From Polynucleobacter sp. TSB-Sco08W16 (GTDB taxonomy: Bacteria; Pseudomonadota; Gammaproteobacteria; Burkholderiales; Burkholderiaceae), in the NCBI RefSeq assembly GCF_018687455.1, contig NZ_CP061291.1, positions 1,674,001-1,738,000 on the forward strand: 64,000 nucleotides of DNA, given 5' to 3'. Shown piece by piece: positions 46,464 through 54,827 of the stretch. Numbering within the stretch: position 1 is the first letter of the stretch; every line of letters begins with the position of its first letter. The notes under the pieces were generated by a model. It was not told the origin of the DNA and searched no databases. It worked only from the letters and a program-made list of their open reading frames with translations. A program made the translations under genes and the position numbers.

Positions 46464-46647
46464 GCCAGACAAGGCTTCTCCGCATATCTGCAATAAAAAG
46501 TACCTTCCCCTCTTGGTTTTCAGCAAATTCGCTGATACGCTGGAGGCTCATGGTTCATTTTCCAAAAAAAACTGCTCAACAAATTAATAGGGGCTTGCTG
46601 CGCACCCCGGCATGAGCTTGCGCACGCATTGATAAAAGGAGTTGCGA
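46464..46647 (+). other. Gap between lptB and hpf where rpoN is normally found
   Basis: 184 bases without a coding frame of interest. In related bacteria about 1.4 kb of rpoN (sigma-54) lies here. I see no recognisable sigma-54 remnant such as the RpoN box near the C-terminus. A small hairpin-like GGGGCTTGCTGCGCACCCC lies at about 46590-46608, followed by the hpf ribosome-binding site AAAAGGAG. Confidence 0.5.
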
Positions 46648-46971
46648 ATGAATTTAAAAATTAATAGCCGCCATGTTGAGGTAACACCCGCCATGCGTAC
46701 GCACCTTGAGGCTGGTATGGCCAAAATTCGCAAACACTTCGACCACGTCATTGATGCCTCTGCTTTTTTGGTTGTTGATAACGCCAAAGAAAAAGATTTA
46801 CGTCAAAGTGCCGAGATCACAATTCATCTCAAGGGCAAGGAACTGTTCGCTGAAGCACACAATGCGGACCTCTACCATGCGATGGATGCAGTGGTTGATA
46901 AATTAGAGCGCCAAGTCGTAAAACACAAAGAAAAGATTCAGGATCATCATCACGACAAGCATTTTGAGTGA
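46648..46971 (+). CDS. hpf: Ribosome hibernation-promoting factor (short HPF)
   Basis: Binds the 30S decoding region and promotes 100S ribosome dimers or protects idle ribosomes. The beta-alpha fold is visible: MNLKINSRHVEVTPAMRTHL at the N-terminus and AHNADLYHAMDAVVDKLERQ at about 73-92. A His-rich tail (DHHHDKHFE) ends the protein. 107 residues. The ATG at 46648 has a good AAAGGAG upstream; a TTG two codons earlier is less likely. It lies next to ptsN, as in E. coli. Confidence 0.94.
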   Translation: MNLKINSRHVEVTPAMRTHLEAGMAKIRKHFDHVIDASAFLVVDNAKEKDLRQSAEITIHLKGKELFAEAHNADLYHAMDAVVDKLERQVVKHKEKIQDHHHDKHFE

Positions 46972-47004
46972 TCTAAACCATCAGGACACCTATAATCATT
47001 TGTA

Positions 47005-47466
47005 ATGAATGCCCTGACCAATCTTTTTAACCCCGACTGCATTGCATTAGACAACCCTGCAAAAAATAGGGCTGATGCATTTGCAGCTGCTGGGGAGCTT
47101 TTTGCCAAGCAAGTCGGCATTGATGCAAGTGCCGTAGTAGAGTTTCTGAATGCTCGTGAAGATTTAGGTTCAACCGCCCTAGGAGCAGGCGTAGCCATCC
47201 CCCATGGCCGCGTCAAAGGACTTAAGCAACCTGCTGCAGCTTTTATGAAACTTCGAGAGCCCATTGAGTTTGCTGCGCCTGATAATGAGCCCGTTTCTAC
47301 CTTAATTTTTTTATTGGTTCCAGAAAAGGCTACTCAGCAACATTTAGAAATCTTGTCATCAATTGCCCAATTGCTTTCAGATTCAGATGCAAGAAATACC
47401 TTGGGATCAGCCACGGACCCTTTAAAGGTATGCGCACTATTACAACAATGGAGCGCGACAAAATGA
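47005..47466 (+). CDS. ptsN: Nitrogen-PTS EIIA protein PtsN
   Basis: Regulatory EIIA of the PTS-Ntr cascade, phosphorylated on a histidine by HPr/NPr. The active His67 is in GAGVAIPHGRVKGL. 153 residues, with the EIIA fold throughout. The hprK start codon overlaps its stop (ATGA). In the absence of a neighbouring rpoN the old nitrogen label may be misleading; in many species PtsN mainly adjusts potassium and other regulatory targets. Confidence 0.94.
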   Translation: MNALTNLFNPDCIALDNPAKNRADAFAAAGELFAKQVGIDASAVVEFLNAREDLGSTALGAGVAIPHGRVKGLKQPAAAFMKLREPIEFAAPDNEPVSTLIFLLVPEKATQQHLEILSSIAQLLSDSDARNTLGSATDPLKVCALLQQWSATK

Positions 47467-48449
47467 CTCAGCCCTTACTCCTAGAGGGGGTATCTGCTCA
47501 GCAGATTTTCGATGACAACGTTTCGGATTTAAAACTGTCTTGGATTGGCGGCCTTGAAGGGGCTGACCGTACATTCCCGCCAGAGGCAGTTAAAGCTGCC
47601 GCAGCCAGCTCTGACTTGGTGGGCCATTTAAATCTGATTCACCCAAGTCGTATACAGATTTTTGGCGAGCAAGAAGTGGATTACCATGCAGCGCTCGATC
47701 CAAAACAAAAACAAGAGCAAATTGCTAGCCTGATTTCTAAAACACCGCCCTGTGTGATTGTTGCTGACGGCAAAGCTGCAGATCCCGATCTTCAACTCTT
47801 CTGCCAGCGCTCCTCTACCCCACTCTTTACTACCCATATTTCTGCAGCGGAAGTCATTGACCATCTGCGAATTTATCTCACCAAAATTGGTGCCCCGCAA
47901 ATCACAATGCATGGGGTGTTTATGGATATCCTAGGTTTGGGCGTTTTGCTAACTGGCGAATCTGGACTAGGGAAAAGTGAATTAGGTCTTGAGCTCATTT
48001 CCCGCGGCCATGGTTTGGTTGCTGATGACGCGGTAGATTTCGCACGCCTTGGTCCTGATTACATCGAGGGCCGTTGCCCAGTAATACTGCGCAATCTACT
48101 TGAAGTGCGTGGTCTTGGCTTACTCGACATTCGCACTATTTTTGGTGAAACCGCAGTACGCCGTAAATTGAAGCTACGCCTCATTGTTCAACTAGTCCGC
48201 AGAACTGATGGTGAGTTCGAAAGACTGCCGCTTGAAGCTCAACATATTGATGTCTTGGGCGTCCCCATTCGGACCGTTAAGATTCAGGTGGCGGCAGGAC
48301 GCAACTTAGCCGTACTAGTTGAAGCTGCTGTTCGTAATACGATTTTGCAATTACGCGGTATTGATACCTTGAAAGAATTCATTGAGCGCCAGCGCGTTCA
48401 AATGAATGCAGAAGCAGATTCGATTAAATCCCAAGGGCGTCTGCTTTAA
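47463..48449 (+). CDS. hprK: HPr kinase/phosphorylase
   Basis: Bifunctional enzyme that phosphorylates or dephosphorylates HPr on serine. The Walker A loop GESGLGKS is at residues 165-172, followed by LVADDAVDFARL. The C-terminal signature is RGLGLLDIRTIFGETAVR. The ATG at 47463 overlaps the ptsN stop; ATGs in the same frame upstream inside ptsN are less likely. 328 residues. The ptsN-hprK-rapZ order is typical of betaproteobacteria. Confidence 0.94.
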   Translation: MTQPLLLEGVSAQQIFDDNVSDLKLSWIGGLEGADRTFPPEAVKAAAASSDLVGHLNLIHPSRIQIFGEQEVDYHAALDPKQKQEQIASLISKTPPCVIVADGKAADPDLQLFCQRSSTPLFTTHISAAEVIDHLRIYLTKIGAPQITMHGVFMDILGLGVLLTGESGLGKSELGLELISRGHGLVADDAVDFARLGPDYIEGRCPVILRNLLEVRGLGLLDIRTIFGETAVRRKLKLRLIVQLVRRTDGEFERLPLEAQHIDVLGVPIRTVKIQVAAGRNLAVLVEAAVRNTILQLRGIDTLKEFIERQRVQMNAEADSIKSQGRLL

Positions 48450-48452
48450 TCC

Positions 48453-49343
48453 ATGCAAATTAATCTGATTACCGGAATCTCAGGCTCAGGTAAATCAGTT
48501 GCCTTACGAGCTTTTGAGGATGCAGGTTATGACTGTGTAGATAACCTACCAGTATCGCTTTTAGAAAATCTCATTAGCACTCTTGTAAAAGAAAATAGCG
48601 AACGTGTAGCGGTTGCTATTGATGCAAGACGAGGTCAATCACTTACTGAGTTGCCTTCCATCCTGGAAAATCTGCGCGTAGATCATCAAGTTCGCGTGGT
48701 GTTCTTAAACGCAAATACCAACACATTGGTACAGCGCTTCTCGGAGACCCGTCGTCGTCATCCTTTATCAACCGATGCCCAAAAAACACAACCTGCAACT
48801 CTCATTGAAGCAATTGATAAAGAACGTAGCTTACTCGAACCCCTGCGAGCGCAAGCACATAGTATTGATACTAGCAATCTTCCTGCTCATGCCCTGCGTT
48901 CCTGGATTCGGGACCTCATCAAAGATAAGCCGGTTGGCTTGACGGTGATTTTTGAATCCTTTGGCTTTAAAAAAGGGGTTCCGAGTGAGGCAGATCTGGT
49001 GTTTGATGTACGCTGTCTCCCCAATCCCCACTATGACAATGTATTAAGGCCACTAACTGGTAATGACAAGCCCGTAAAAGAATTTTTAGAAAAAATTCCT
49101 GAGGTCATCAGCATGGAAGGCGACATCACACAATTTATCGAAAAGTGGCTACCCCATTACATTGCTGATGGACGCAGCTATCTTACTGTAGCCATTGGCT
49201 GTACAGGCGGACAACATCGCTCCGTGTACCTCGTCAACCGAATTGGTGAGCACTTCCGTGCACAAAAAGATTTAAGCGCTCTGCAGCTTAATTTTTTAGA
49301 TCGTCACCGCGAGCTAGACTCAATCCCTGCAGCAAAATCTTAA
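48453..49343 (+). CDS. rapZ: RNase adapter protein RapZ
   Basis: P-loop protein; in enterobacteria it guides RNase E to the small RNA GlmZ and senses glucosamine-6-phosphate. Walker A GISGSGKS is at residues 8-15, and the C-terminal domain has FDVRCLPNPHY (about 190) and IGCTGGQHRSVYL (about 248). 296 residues. The last 56 bases overlap the 3' end of mutY on the other strand. The target RNA in betaproteobacteria is not known from this sequence. Confidence 0.94.
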   Translation: MQINLITGISGSGKSVALRAFEDAGYDCVDNLPVSLLENLISTLVKENSERVAVAIDARRGQSLTELPSILENLRVDHQVRVVFLNANTNTLVQRFSETRRRHPLSTDAQKTQPATLIEAIDKERSLLEPLRAQAHSIDTSNLPAHALRSWIRDLIKDKPVGLTVIFESFGFKKGVPSEADLVFDVRCLPNPHYDNVLRPLTGNDKPVKEFLEKIPEVISMEGDITQFIEKWLPHYIADGRSYLTVAIGCTGGQHRSVYLVNRIGEHFRAQKDLSALQLNFLDRHRELDSIPAAKS

Positions 49344-50430
49344 TCGGCTGAGGCAAGCCGTATCGCCCCAACTGACTTAGGGGCGCCCACCTAAGATTTG
49401 GATTTTCAAGCTCCAGGCTTCTGGAGGCACTTACTTCCCAAATTTGCATCCATAAACGTCGATGCGTAAATACGTGCTTAATTTGAGGGCCTTGATTGAC
49501 TACTTTATAAACCCTCCCCCAGGCGGAAGGTCGCTCATCGGGCAGCGCAGCCTGAATCAAGTCTTTTAAGTTTGGCAGGTTTTTTCTGGTGGCAGACTTT
49601 GCCACCCAAGGAGTTTCTGGCAAAGACCATAAGCCACCCCAAATGGCTTTACTAGGCCGCTTTTGTAAAAGGATCGAATTACCCGATCGAATTAAAAGCA
49701 TGTCGCAATCAAATTCAGGGGACTTTGCTTTGATTGTCTTTTGCGGAAGATCAAGAACCTGATTGCTGCGGCTTGCCTGGCACTCTTTTTCAAAAGGGCA
49801 TTTTTTCTCATCGCTTAGGCACACTGGCTTACGAGACGTGCACCAGGTGGCACCAAAATCCATTAAAGCCTGGGTATACACAGGCATATCTTTAGCCTTA
49901 GTGGGCAATAGATCATTTGCCAAGCTCCACAACCGATCATTGACTGCCTTCTCTTGAATTACACCCTCTACTGCAAATAAACGCGCCAATATTCTTTTGA
50001 CATTCGCATCAAGAATAGGCGCTCTCTCATGAAAAGCAAACGCGGCGATAGCTCCAGCCGTTGAGCGGCCAATACCTTTGAGCTGCTCAAGCAATATCGG
50101 ATCACTGGGAAATTGACCGGCGAACTCTGTCATTACTTGCTGTGCACAAGCATGTAGGTTTCGGGCCCGAGAGTAATAACCCAAGCCAGCCCACTCCGCT
50201 AATACTTCATCGATATCTGCACTAGCTAATTTTTTAACTGTTGGAAAACGCTTCATGAAGCGAGGGTAGCGCTCTAGAACTGTAGCCACCTGAGTCTGTT
50301 GCAACATAATTTCAGAAACCCAAACTGCATAAGGATCCCGATTGCCTTGCCATGGAAGGCCTGAGCGTCCACTGCGTGCATGCCAAGCGATTAACTTTTC
50401 AGAGAAATTAGCGGTTAGCGCTTTTGACAT
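49288..50430 (-). CDS. mutY: Adenine DNA glycosylase MutY
   Basis: Removes adenine opposite 8-oxoguanine. The catalytic Glu41 is in WVSEIMLQQTQV, the HhH motif LKGIGRSTAGAIAAFAF at about 117-133, and the Schiff-side Asp141 in LDANVKRI. The Fe-S ligands Cys197, 204, 211 and 217 are spaced X6-X6-X5 instead of the usual X6-X2-X5. A C-terminal Nudix-like 8-oxoG recognition domain covers about 230-370. The ATG at 50430 is preferred to a TTG at 50439. 380 residues, overlapping mutM by 16 bases and rapZ by 56. Confidence 0.95.
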   Translation of the reverse strand: MSKALTANFSEKLIAWHARSGRSGLPWQGNRDPYAVWVSEIMLQQTQVATVLERYPRFMKRFPTVKKLASADIDEVLAEWAGLGYYSRARNLHACAQQVMTEFAGQFPSDPILLEQLKGIGRSTAGAIAAFAFHERAPILDANVKRILARLFAVEGVIQEKAVNDRLWSLANDLLPTKAKDMPVYTQALMDFGATWCTSRKPVCLSDEKKCPFEKECQASRSNQVLDLPQKTIKAKSPEFDCDMLLIRSGNSILLQKRPSKAIWGGLWSLPETPWVAKSATRKNLPNLKDLIQAALPDERPSAWGRVYKVVNQGPQIKHVFTHRRLWMQIWEVSASRSLELENPNLRWAPLSQLGRYGLPQPIKILLQGLSLARGDDLKN

Positions 50431-51251
50431 GACGGGCAAAAATAGGTTGAGCGCTGCCCCTGAACGATTTGCTTAATCGGAGTTTTACAAACTTTACACG
50501 GCCGATCTTTGCGGTCATAGACTTTGGTCTGAACCATAAAGTGCCCTGGGTCACCATCGCTATTCACAAAATCTTTCAAGCTGCTTCCGCCCGCAGCAAT
50601 TGCTTTTTTCAAAATCAATCGCACTGCTTCTGCCAAGCGAGAACATTGTGGGCGAGTTAACTTTCCAGCGGCTTTGCTTGGATGAATTTTGGCTTCAAAT
50701 AGACTTTCAGAACAATAAATATTTCCAACACCAACAACTGCTTGTCCTGCCAAAAGAAATTGTTTCACCGCAACACTTCGCTTACGTGATGTTTGATACA
50801 AAATCTCGGCGCCTAGCTCACCAGCAAATTCTGGAGAAAAAGGCTCCACCCCCAGCTTCTGTAAAAGCAAATTTTTTTCAATAGGCCCTTTCGATTTTGG
50901 ATGCCACAACACGGCACCAAATTTTCTAGGGTCATGTAGACGCAAACTCAATTTGCCAAACTCAAATGTCACCCGATCATGTAATTTCAAGGGATCAGAG
51001 CATGGCAATATACGCAAAGTACCGGTCATCCCTAAATGGACCAGCAAATAGCCCGCATCTAATTCAATTAATAGATACTTTCCACGCCTCTCAATGGTAT
51101 GTACTTTTTGACCAGGCAGAACTGTAGGCAGGCTCTTAGGAACAGGCCAGCGCAAGCGCCCATCAATAACGTTGACGGCACTAATGCTTTGCCCCAGAAG
51201 GTGGGGGGCAATTCCGAGTTTTGTGACCTCTACTTCTGGAAGTTCTGGCAT
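50415..51251 (-). CDS. mutM: Formamidopyrimidine-DNA glycosylase MutM (Fpg)
   Basis: Bifunctional glycosylase/AP lyase removing 8-oxoguanine. The N-terminal PELPEVEV (Pro2 nucleophile, Glu3) is exact. H2TH region VVGVGNIYCSESLFEAKIHP is at about 163-182 and the C-terminal zinc finger C-X2-C-X16-C-X2-C (CKVCKTP ... FCPSCQ) is at about 253-276. 278 residues. Together with mutY it forms the GO repair pair in one transcript, with overlapping reading frames. Confidence 0.96.
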   Translation of the reverse strand: MPELPEVEVTKLGIAPHLLGQSISAVNVIDGRLRWPVPKSLPTVLPGQKVHTIERRGKYLLIELDAGYLLVHLGMTGTLRILPCSDPLKLHDRVTFEFGKLSLRLHDPRKFGAVLWHPKSKGPIEKNLLLQKLGVEPFSPEFAGELGAEILYQTSRKRSVAVKQFLLAGQAVVGVGNIYCSESLFEAKIHPSKAAGKLTRPQCSRLAEAVRLILKKAIAAGGSSLKDFVNSDGDPGHFMVQTKVYDRKDRPCKVCKTPIKQIVQGQRSTYFCPSCQKR

Positions 51252-51286
51252 AAATGGATTGTAGATTCGCGGATTAGAATGTGCTT

Positions 51287-52774
51287 ATGAGCAAATTGAT
51301 ACTTAGATCCTTTTTGAAGGATTTATTCCTTGGTGCCCTGGCTAGTGGGGTCATACTATCGAGCCAAGCCTATGCGCAAGCAGACGAGGCGCATACGGGG
51401 CAAGCCATTTTTGAAGTGCTTGCCTCAGAAATTGCCCTACAAAGAGGTGAAGCTGGGCTTGCCTACAACACTTATATGGAAATGGCTCGCCAATATAAAG
51501 ATCCTCGTTTGGCACAACGGGCCATGGAAATTGGCATTGCTGGAGGCTCCCCTGAATTGGCACTACAAGCTGCGCAAGCTTGGGATAGCCTAGCCCCTCC
51601 TTCCCAAACTAAGCCCAAGGAAGTGCTCATTACCTTGCTGGTTTTGAGTAATCGCTGGTCTGACGCAGTCAAGCCCGCAATCGCCCTACTCAAGCAACAA
51701 AACCCTGCAGAACAAGAAAACACCCTCTTGCAATTACAAGCCTTATTAGGAAAGGCAAAAGATGAGTCTGAAGCCTTACGCGCTTTTTATGAAATAGCAT
51801 CGACTGCAAAACCTGCTCCAAAAGATCCAGGCTTGCTATATACCTATGCCATGTCAGCAGAAAAAGTGGGGCGCATTGATGTGATGGAAAAAACCTTGCG
51901 AGAAATTTTGCGCAAGAACCCTAATGATGCAAACTCTTTAAATGCTTTGGGTTTTTCACTCGCCGACCGAAACATCAAATTACCAGAAGCATATGCGCTG
52001 ATCAATAAAGCACATCAGCTATCCCCTAAAGATGCATTTATTTTAGATAGCCTAGGTTGGGTTAATTTTCGTCTGGGTAAAAATGCACTTGCCTTAGAGC
52101 AATTGCAGCAAGCCTTTAATATGAAACCTGAGGCAGATATTGCTGCACACACTGGTGAAGTATTGTGGGCCATGAATCGTCGCACTGAAGCAGAGGCAAT
52201 GTGGCAAGAGGGCCAAAAATTGGATGCCAATAATGCCACCCTTCAAGAAACTCTCAAACGCTTAAAACCAGATTGGACCAATTCAGATCAAGCCTCTCAT
52301 GGCTCATGGGACGGGCGCTTTGCAGTAAAAATTACCGGCCTTACTGACAGTCAGAATCAAGGTGGCTCAGGTGGCTTTACCTTGACACAAGAAGCCCTCA
52401 AAGATGTTTTGGAAATTCGCAATCCTGTTGGTGGCTCTATTGCAAAAATCACCATCACACCCGGAGAGGCCACTCTTGAACGTGATGGGCAAGTAGTGAC
52501 TGCAATTGATGCAGATACTCTTGTGCAGAACACCTTGGGGCTTCCACTGCCAGCGCGTGGACTATCAAACTGGCTTAGAGGTGAAGTGAGGCCTGGTGGC
52601 GAAGCTAGTGTCGAAAGAAATGCTAAAGGGCAAGTGAGCAAAATTAGTCAGGATGGTTGGAATCTAGTCTACAGCTGGAGCAATAAAAATCGTCTTGAAA
52701 AGCTCATGATGACTCGTAGCTCTAACATCGGCTCGATTGATATTCGTCTTGTTTTTGATCAAGCGAATGAGTGA
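51287..52774 (+). CDS. TPR protein fused to a LolB-like outer-membrane lipoprotein insertion domain
   Basis: A signal peptide (residues about 1-31, ending AYAQA) is followed by tetratricopeptide repeats (about 35-325; clear units such as NPNDANSLNALGFSLADRN, KDAFILDSLGWVNFRLGKN). A C-terminal domain of about 150 residues is LolB-like: WDGRFAVKIT, GGFTLTQ, NPVGGSIAKITI, ATLERDGQ, LPARGLSNWLRGEV, ISQDGWNLVYSW. Mature LolB normally carries an N-terminal lipid on cysteine; this chain contains no cysteine at all. In relatives a TPR gene and lolB are separate here, just before ispE. The ATG at 51287 was chosen over a GTG at 51281. 495 residues. Confidence 0.8.
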   Translation: MSKLILRSFLKDLFLGALASGVILSSQAYAQADEAHTGQAIFEVLASEIALQRGEAGLAYNTYMEMARQYKDPRLAQRAMEIGIAGGSPELALQAAQAWDSLAPPSQTKPKEVLITLLVLSNRWSDAVKPAIALLKQQNPAEQENTLLQLQALLGKAKDESEALRAFYEIASTAKPAPKDPGLLYTYAMSAEKVGRIDVMEKTLREILRKNPNDANSLNALGFSLADRNIKLPEAYALINKAHQLSPKDAFILDSLGWVNFRLGKNALALEQLQQAFNMKPEADIAAHTGEVLWAMNRRTEAEAMWQEGQKLDANNATLQETLKRLKPDWTNSDQASHGSWDGRFAVKITGLTDSQNQGGSGGFTLTQEALKDVLEIRNPVGGSIAKITITPGEATLERDGQVVTAIDADTLVQNTLGLPLPARGLSNWLRGEVRPGGEASVERNAKGQVSKISQDGWNLVYSWSNKNRLEKLMMTRSSNIGSIDIRLVFDQANE

Positions 52775-53651
52775 AGTCCAGCAGGCACCTCTGACGCTTC
52801 GCTCACCGGCAAAGCTCAATCTATTTCTGCATATAGTTGGACGTCGTCCTGATGGCTATCACTTACTGCAGTCTGTTTTTCAATTGATAGATTGGTGTGA
52901 CACTATCAAGTTAAAACCAATTTCACAAAATGAAGTTCGCAGAATTAATCCAATTCCTGGAGTGGAGCCTGAACAAGATTTAGTTGTCAGGGCAGCAAAA
53001 CTGTTAAAAGATTTTTGCAAGATTGACTCTGGGGTTGAGATTGAACTTCAAAAAGAGATCCCAATGGGCGCAGGCTTGGGTGGGGGATCATCGGATGCGG
53101 CTACCACTTTAATTGGCTTAAACGCACTCTGGAATCTCAAACTAGACAAGCCCACCCTTTCCACTCTTGGACTACAGTTAGGTGCTGATGTGCCTTTTTT
53201 CATTTTTGGTAAAAATGCATTTGTTGAGGGTATTGGCGAGCAAATCGAAGAGCTATCCCTTGAAAATCAGGACTTTTTAGTCATTTTCCCTAACCAAGGG
53301 ATCTCCACCATTAGCATTTTTCAAGACCCTGAATTGACCCGAAATCACGCTCGGATTACAATAGATGGCTTTCTTGCATCGTCATGGTCGGATCTCTCAA
53401 ATGATTGTCAGGCTGTAGCGATGCGGATTTGTCCTGAAGTGAAGCAAGCTTTGGATTGGATTAGTCAGGCAGTACCGGGGTCAGAGCCCCGTATGTCAGG
53501 CTCCGGAAGTAGCGTTTTTGCCGTCTTAGACCCTAAGACCAATATCGCAAAACTGGAAAATCTTCTACAAAATCTTCCTAAAGGGTGGATAGGTCGGATT
53601 GTTCGGGGGCTAAATAAAAATCCCGCTTACAATTTGGTTTCTTCAGATTGA
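52767..53651 (+). CDS. ispE: 4-diphosphocytidyl-2-C-methyl-D-erythritol kinase
   Basis: GHMP kinase of the MEP isoprenoid pathway. The ATP loop PMGAGLGGGSSDAAT is at about residues 92-106; the N-terminal SPAKLNLFLHIVGRRPDGYH is conserved. The C-terminal MSGSGSSVFAV (about 241-251) completes the active site. The ATG at 52767 overlaps the TPR-LolB stop by 8 bases; an earlier ATG at 52737 adds ten hydrophobic residues and is rejected. 294 residues. A tRNA gene begins 5 bases after its stop. Confidence 0.95.
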   Translation: MSEVQQAPLTLRSPAKLNLFLHIVGRRPDGYHLLQSVFQLIDWCDTIKLKPISQNEVRRINPIPGVEPEQDLVVRAAKLLKDFCKIDSGVEIELQKEIPMGAGLGGGSSDAATTLIGLNALWNLKLDKPTLSTLGLQLGADVPFFIFGKNAFVEGIGEQIEELSLENQDFLVIFPNQGISTISIFQDPELTRNHARITIDGFLASSWSDLSNDCQAVAMRICPEVKQALDWISQAVPGSEPRMSGSGSSVFAVLDPKTNIAKLENLLQNLPKGWIGRIVRGLNKNPAYNLVSSD

Positions 53652-53656
53652 TCCGT

Positions 53657-53733
53657 AGGGGAATCGCCAAGCTGGTTAAGGCACTGGATTTTGATTCCAG
53701 CATGCGAAGGTTCGAATCCTTCTTCCCCTGCCA
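53657..53733 (+). tRNA. tRNA-Gln (anticodon TTG)
   Basis: Full cloverleaf: acceptor stem AGGGGAA/TTCCCCT, anticodon stem CTGGA/TCCAG with loop TTTTGAT (anticodon TTG at 53691-53693), T stem GAAGG/CCTTC with TTCGAAT, discriminator G and encoded CCA at 53731-53733. The only visible glutamine tRNA in the window. It sits 5 bases after the ispE stop and 54 before prs, so it is likely processed out of a longer mRNA. Confidence 0.96.
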
Positions 53734-53787
53734 AATACTGTAGAAACGACAAAGATAACCTTTTGAACCTACAAAACCCTTAAGCCC

Positions 53788-54753
53788 ATGTCCTCTACAA
53801 ACTCCGATTTATTGACTTTATTTACAGGCAACGCAAATCCGGTTTTGGCTGAGGCAGTAGCCAAAGAGCTCAAACTGCCAATGGGCAAAGCTTTTGTGGG
53901 CCGATTCTCAGACGGTGAAATTCAAGTAGAAATTCAAGAAAACGTACGAGGCAAAAACGTCGTTGTCATTCAATCAACCTGCGCTCCAACAAACGACAGC
54001 TTGATGGAACTCATGATCATGATTGATGCACTCAAGCGCGCATCTGCAAGTCGCATTACCGCGGTGATTCCTTATTTTGGTTATGCCCGCCAGGACCGCC
54101 GCCCGCGCTCTGCACGGGTAGCAATCTCTGCACGTATTGTTGCCAATATGCTCCAATCTGTTGCCGGCATTGAACGTGTTTTGACCATGGATCTTCATGC
54201 CGACCAAATCCAGGGCTTCTTTGATATCCCTGTAGACAATATTTATGCCTCACCAGTCCTCTTGGCCGACCTTGAGGCGCAAAAGACTAAAAAAGACCTG
54301 ATCATTGTTTCCCCAGATATCGGCGGCGTAGTTCGCGCCCGTGCGATGGCAAAACAACTGGGTACGGATTTGGCGATTATTGATAAACGCCGCCCTAAGG
54401 CTAACGTCTCTGAAGTAATGCACCTGATCGGTGAAGTGGAAGGCCGTCATTGCGTCATCATGGACGACATCATTGATACTGGTGGAACCCTCTGTAAGGC
54501 CGCTGAAGCGCTTAAAGAGCGTGGTGCTAAGGGCGTTACCGCTTACTGTACTCACGCGGTTCTATCAGGCGGCGCCGTGGCTCGTATTGCAGCCTCTGAA
54601 TTAGATGAATTGGTGGTTACTGACACCATTCCTTTGACTGCAGAAGCATTAAAAGTGGGCAAAGTCCGTCAACTGACTGTAGCCCCCCTTCTGGCCGAGA
54701 CTCTTTCTCGGATTAGCAAGGGCGACTCTGTCATGTCCATGTTTGCCGAATAA
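53788..54753 (+). CDS. prs: Ribose-phosphate pyrophosphokinase
   Basis: Makes PRPP for purine, pyrimidine, histidine and NAD synthesis. The N-terminal LLTLFTGNANPVLAEAVA, the ATP flexible-loop motif YFGYARQDRRPR (about 93-104), DLHADQIQGFFDIPVDN (about 131-147) and the PRPP-binding DDIIDTGGTLCKAAEAL (about 225-241) are exact. 321 residues. The same tRNA-prs-rplY-pth order is a widespread proteobacterial arrangement. Confidence 0.98.
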   Translation: MSSTNSDLLTLFTGNANPVLAEAVAKELKLPMGKAFVGRFSDGEIQVEIQENVRGKNVVVIQSTCAPTNDSLMELMIMIDALKRASASRITAVIPYFGYARQDRRPRSARVAISARIVANMLQSVAGIERVLTMDLHADQIQGFFDIPVDNIYASPVLLADLEAQKTKKDLIIVSPDIGGVVRARAMAKQLGTDLAIIDKRRPKANVSEVMHLIGEVEGRHCVIMDDIIDTGGTLCKAAEALKERGAKGVTAYCTHAVLSGGAVARIAASELDELVVTDTIPLTAEALKVGKVRQLTVAPLLAETLSRISKGDSVMSMFAE

Positions 54754-54754
54754 G

Positions 54755-54785
54755 CCAAAAAACACTGTTTTACCCTGTTTTTTGG
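54755..54785 (+). terminator. Probable intrinsic terminator after prs
   Basis: A 10-bp A/U-rich stem CCAAAAAACA / TGTTTTTTGG closes an 11-base loop and is followed by TATTTTTAG. It lies right after the prs stop codon, and a separate -10-like box for rplY follows. Confidence 0.6.
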
Positions 54786-54827
54786 TATTTTTAGGTCGTT
54801 TGTAGGCAAAAATCCTCATTCCCACGA

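Noticed and set aside
46339..46587. Open frame spanning the 3' end of lptB and the gap before hpf, tested as an rpoN remnant or small gene
   Set aside because: Most of it is in another frame of lptB. The part in the gap shows no sigma-54 motif and no ribosome-binding site.
51281..52774. TPR-LolB fusion as an artefact of a frameshift or lost stop codon
   Set aside because: The junction (around residue 330) is smoothly in frame and followed by intact LolB-like sequence. No second signal peptide or lipobox remnant was seen at the junction, so a true fusion is the simpler reading, although resequencing cannot be done here.
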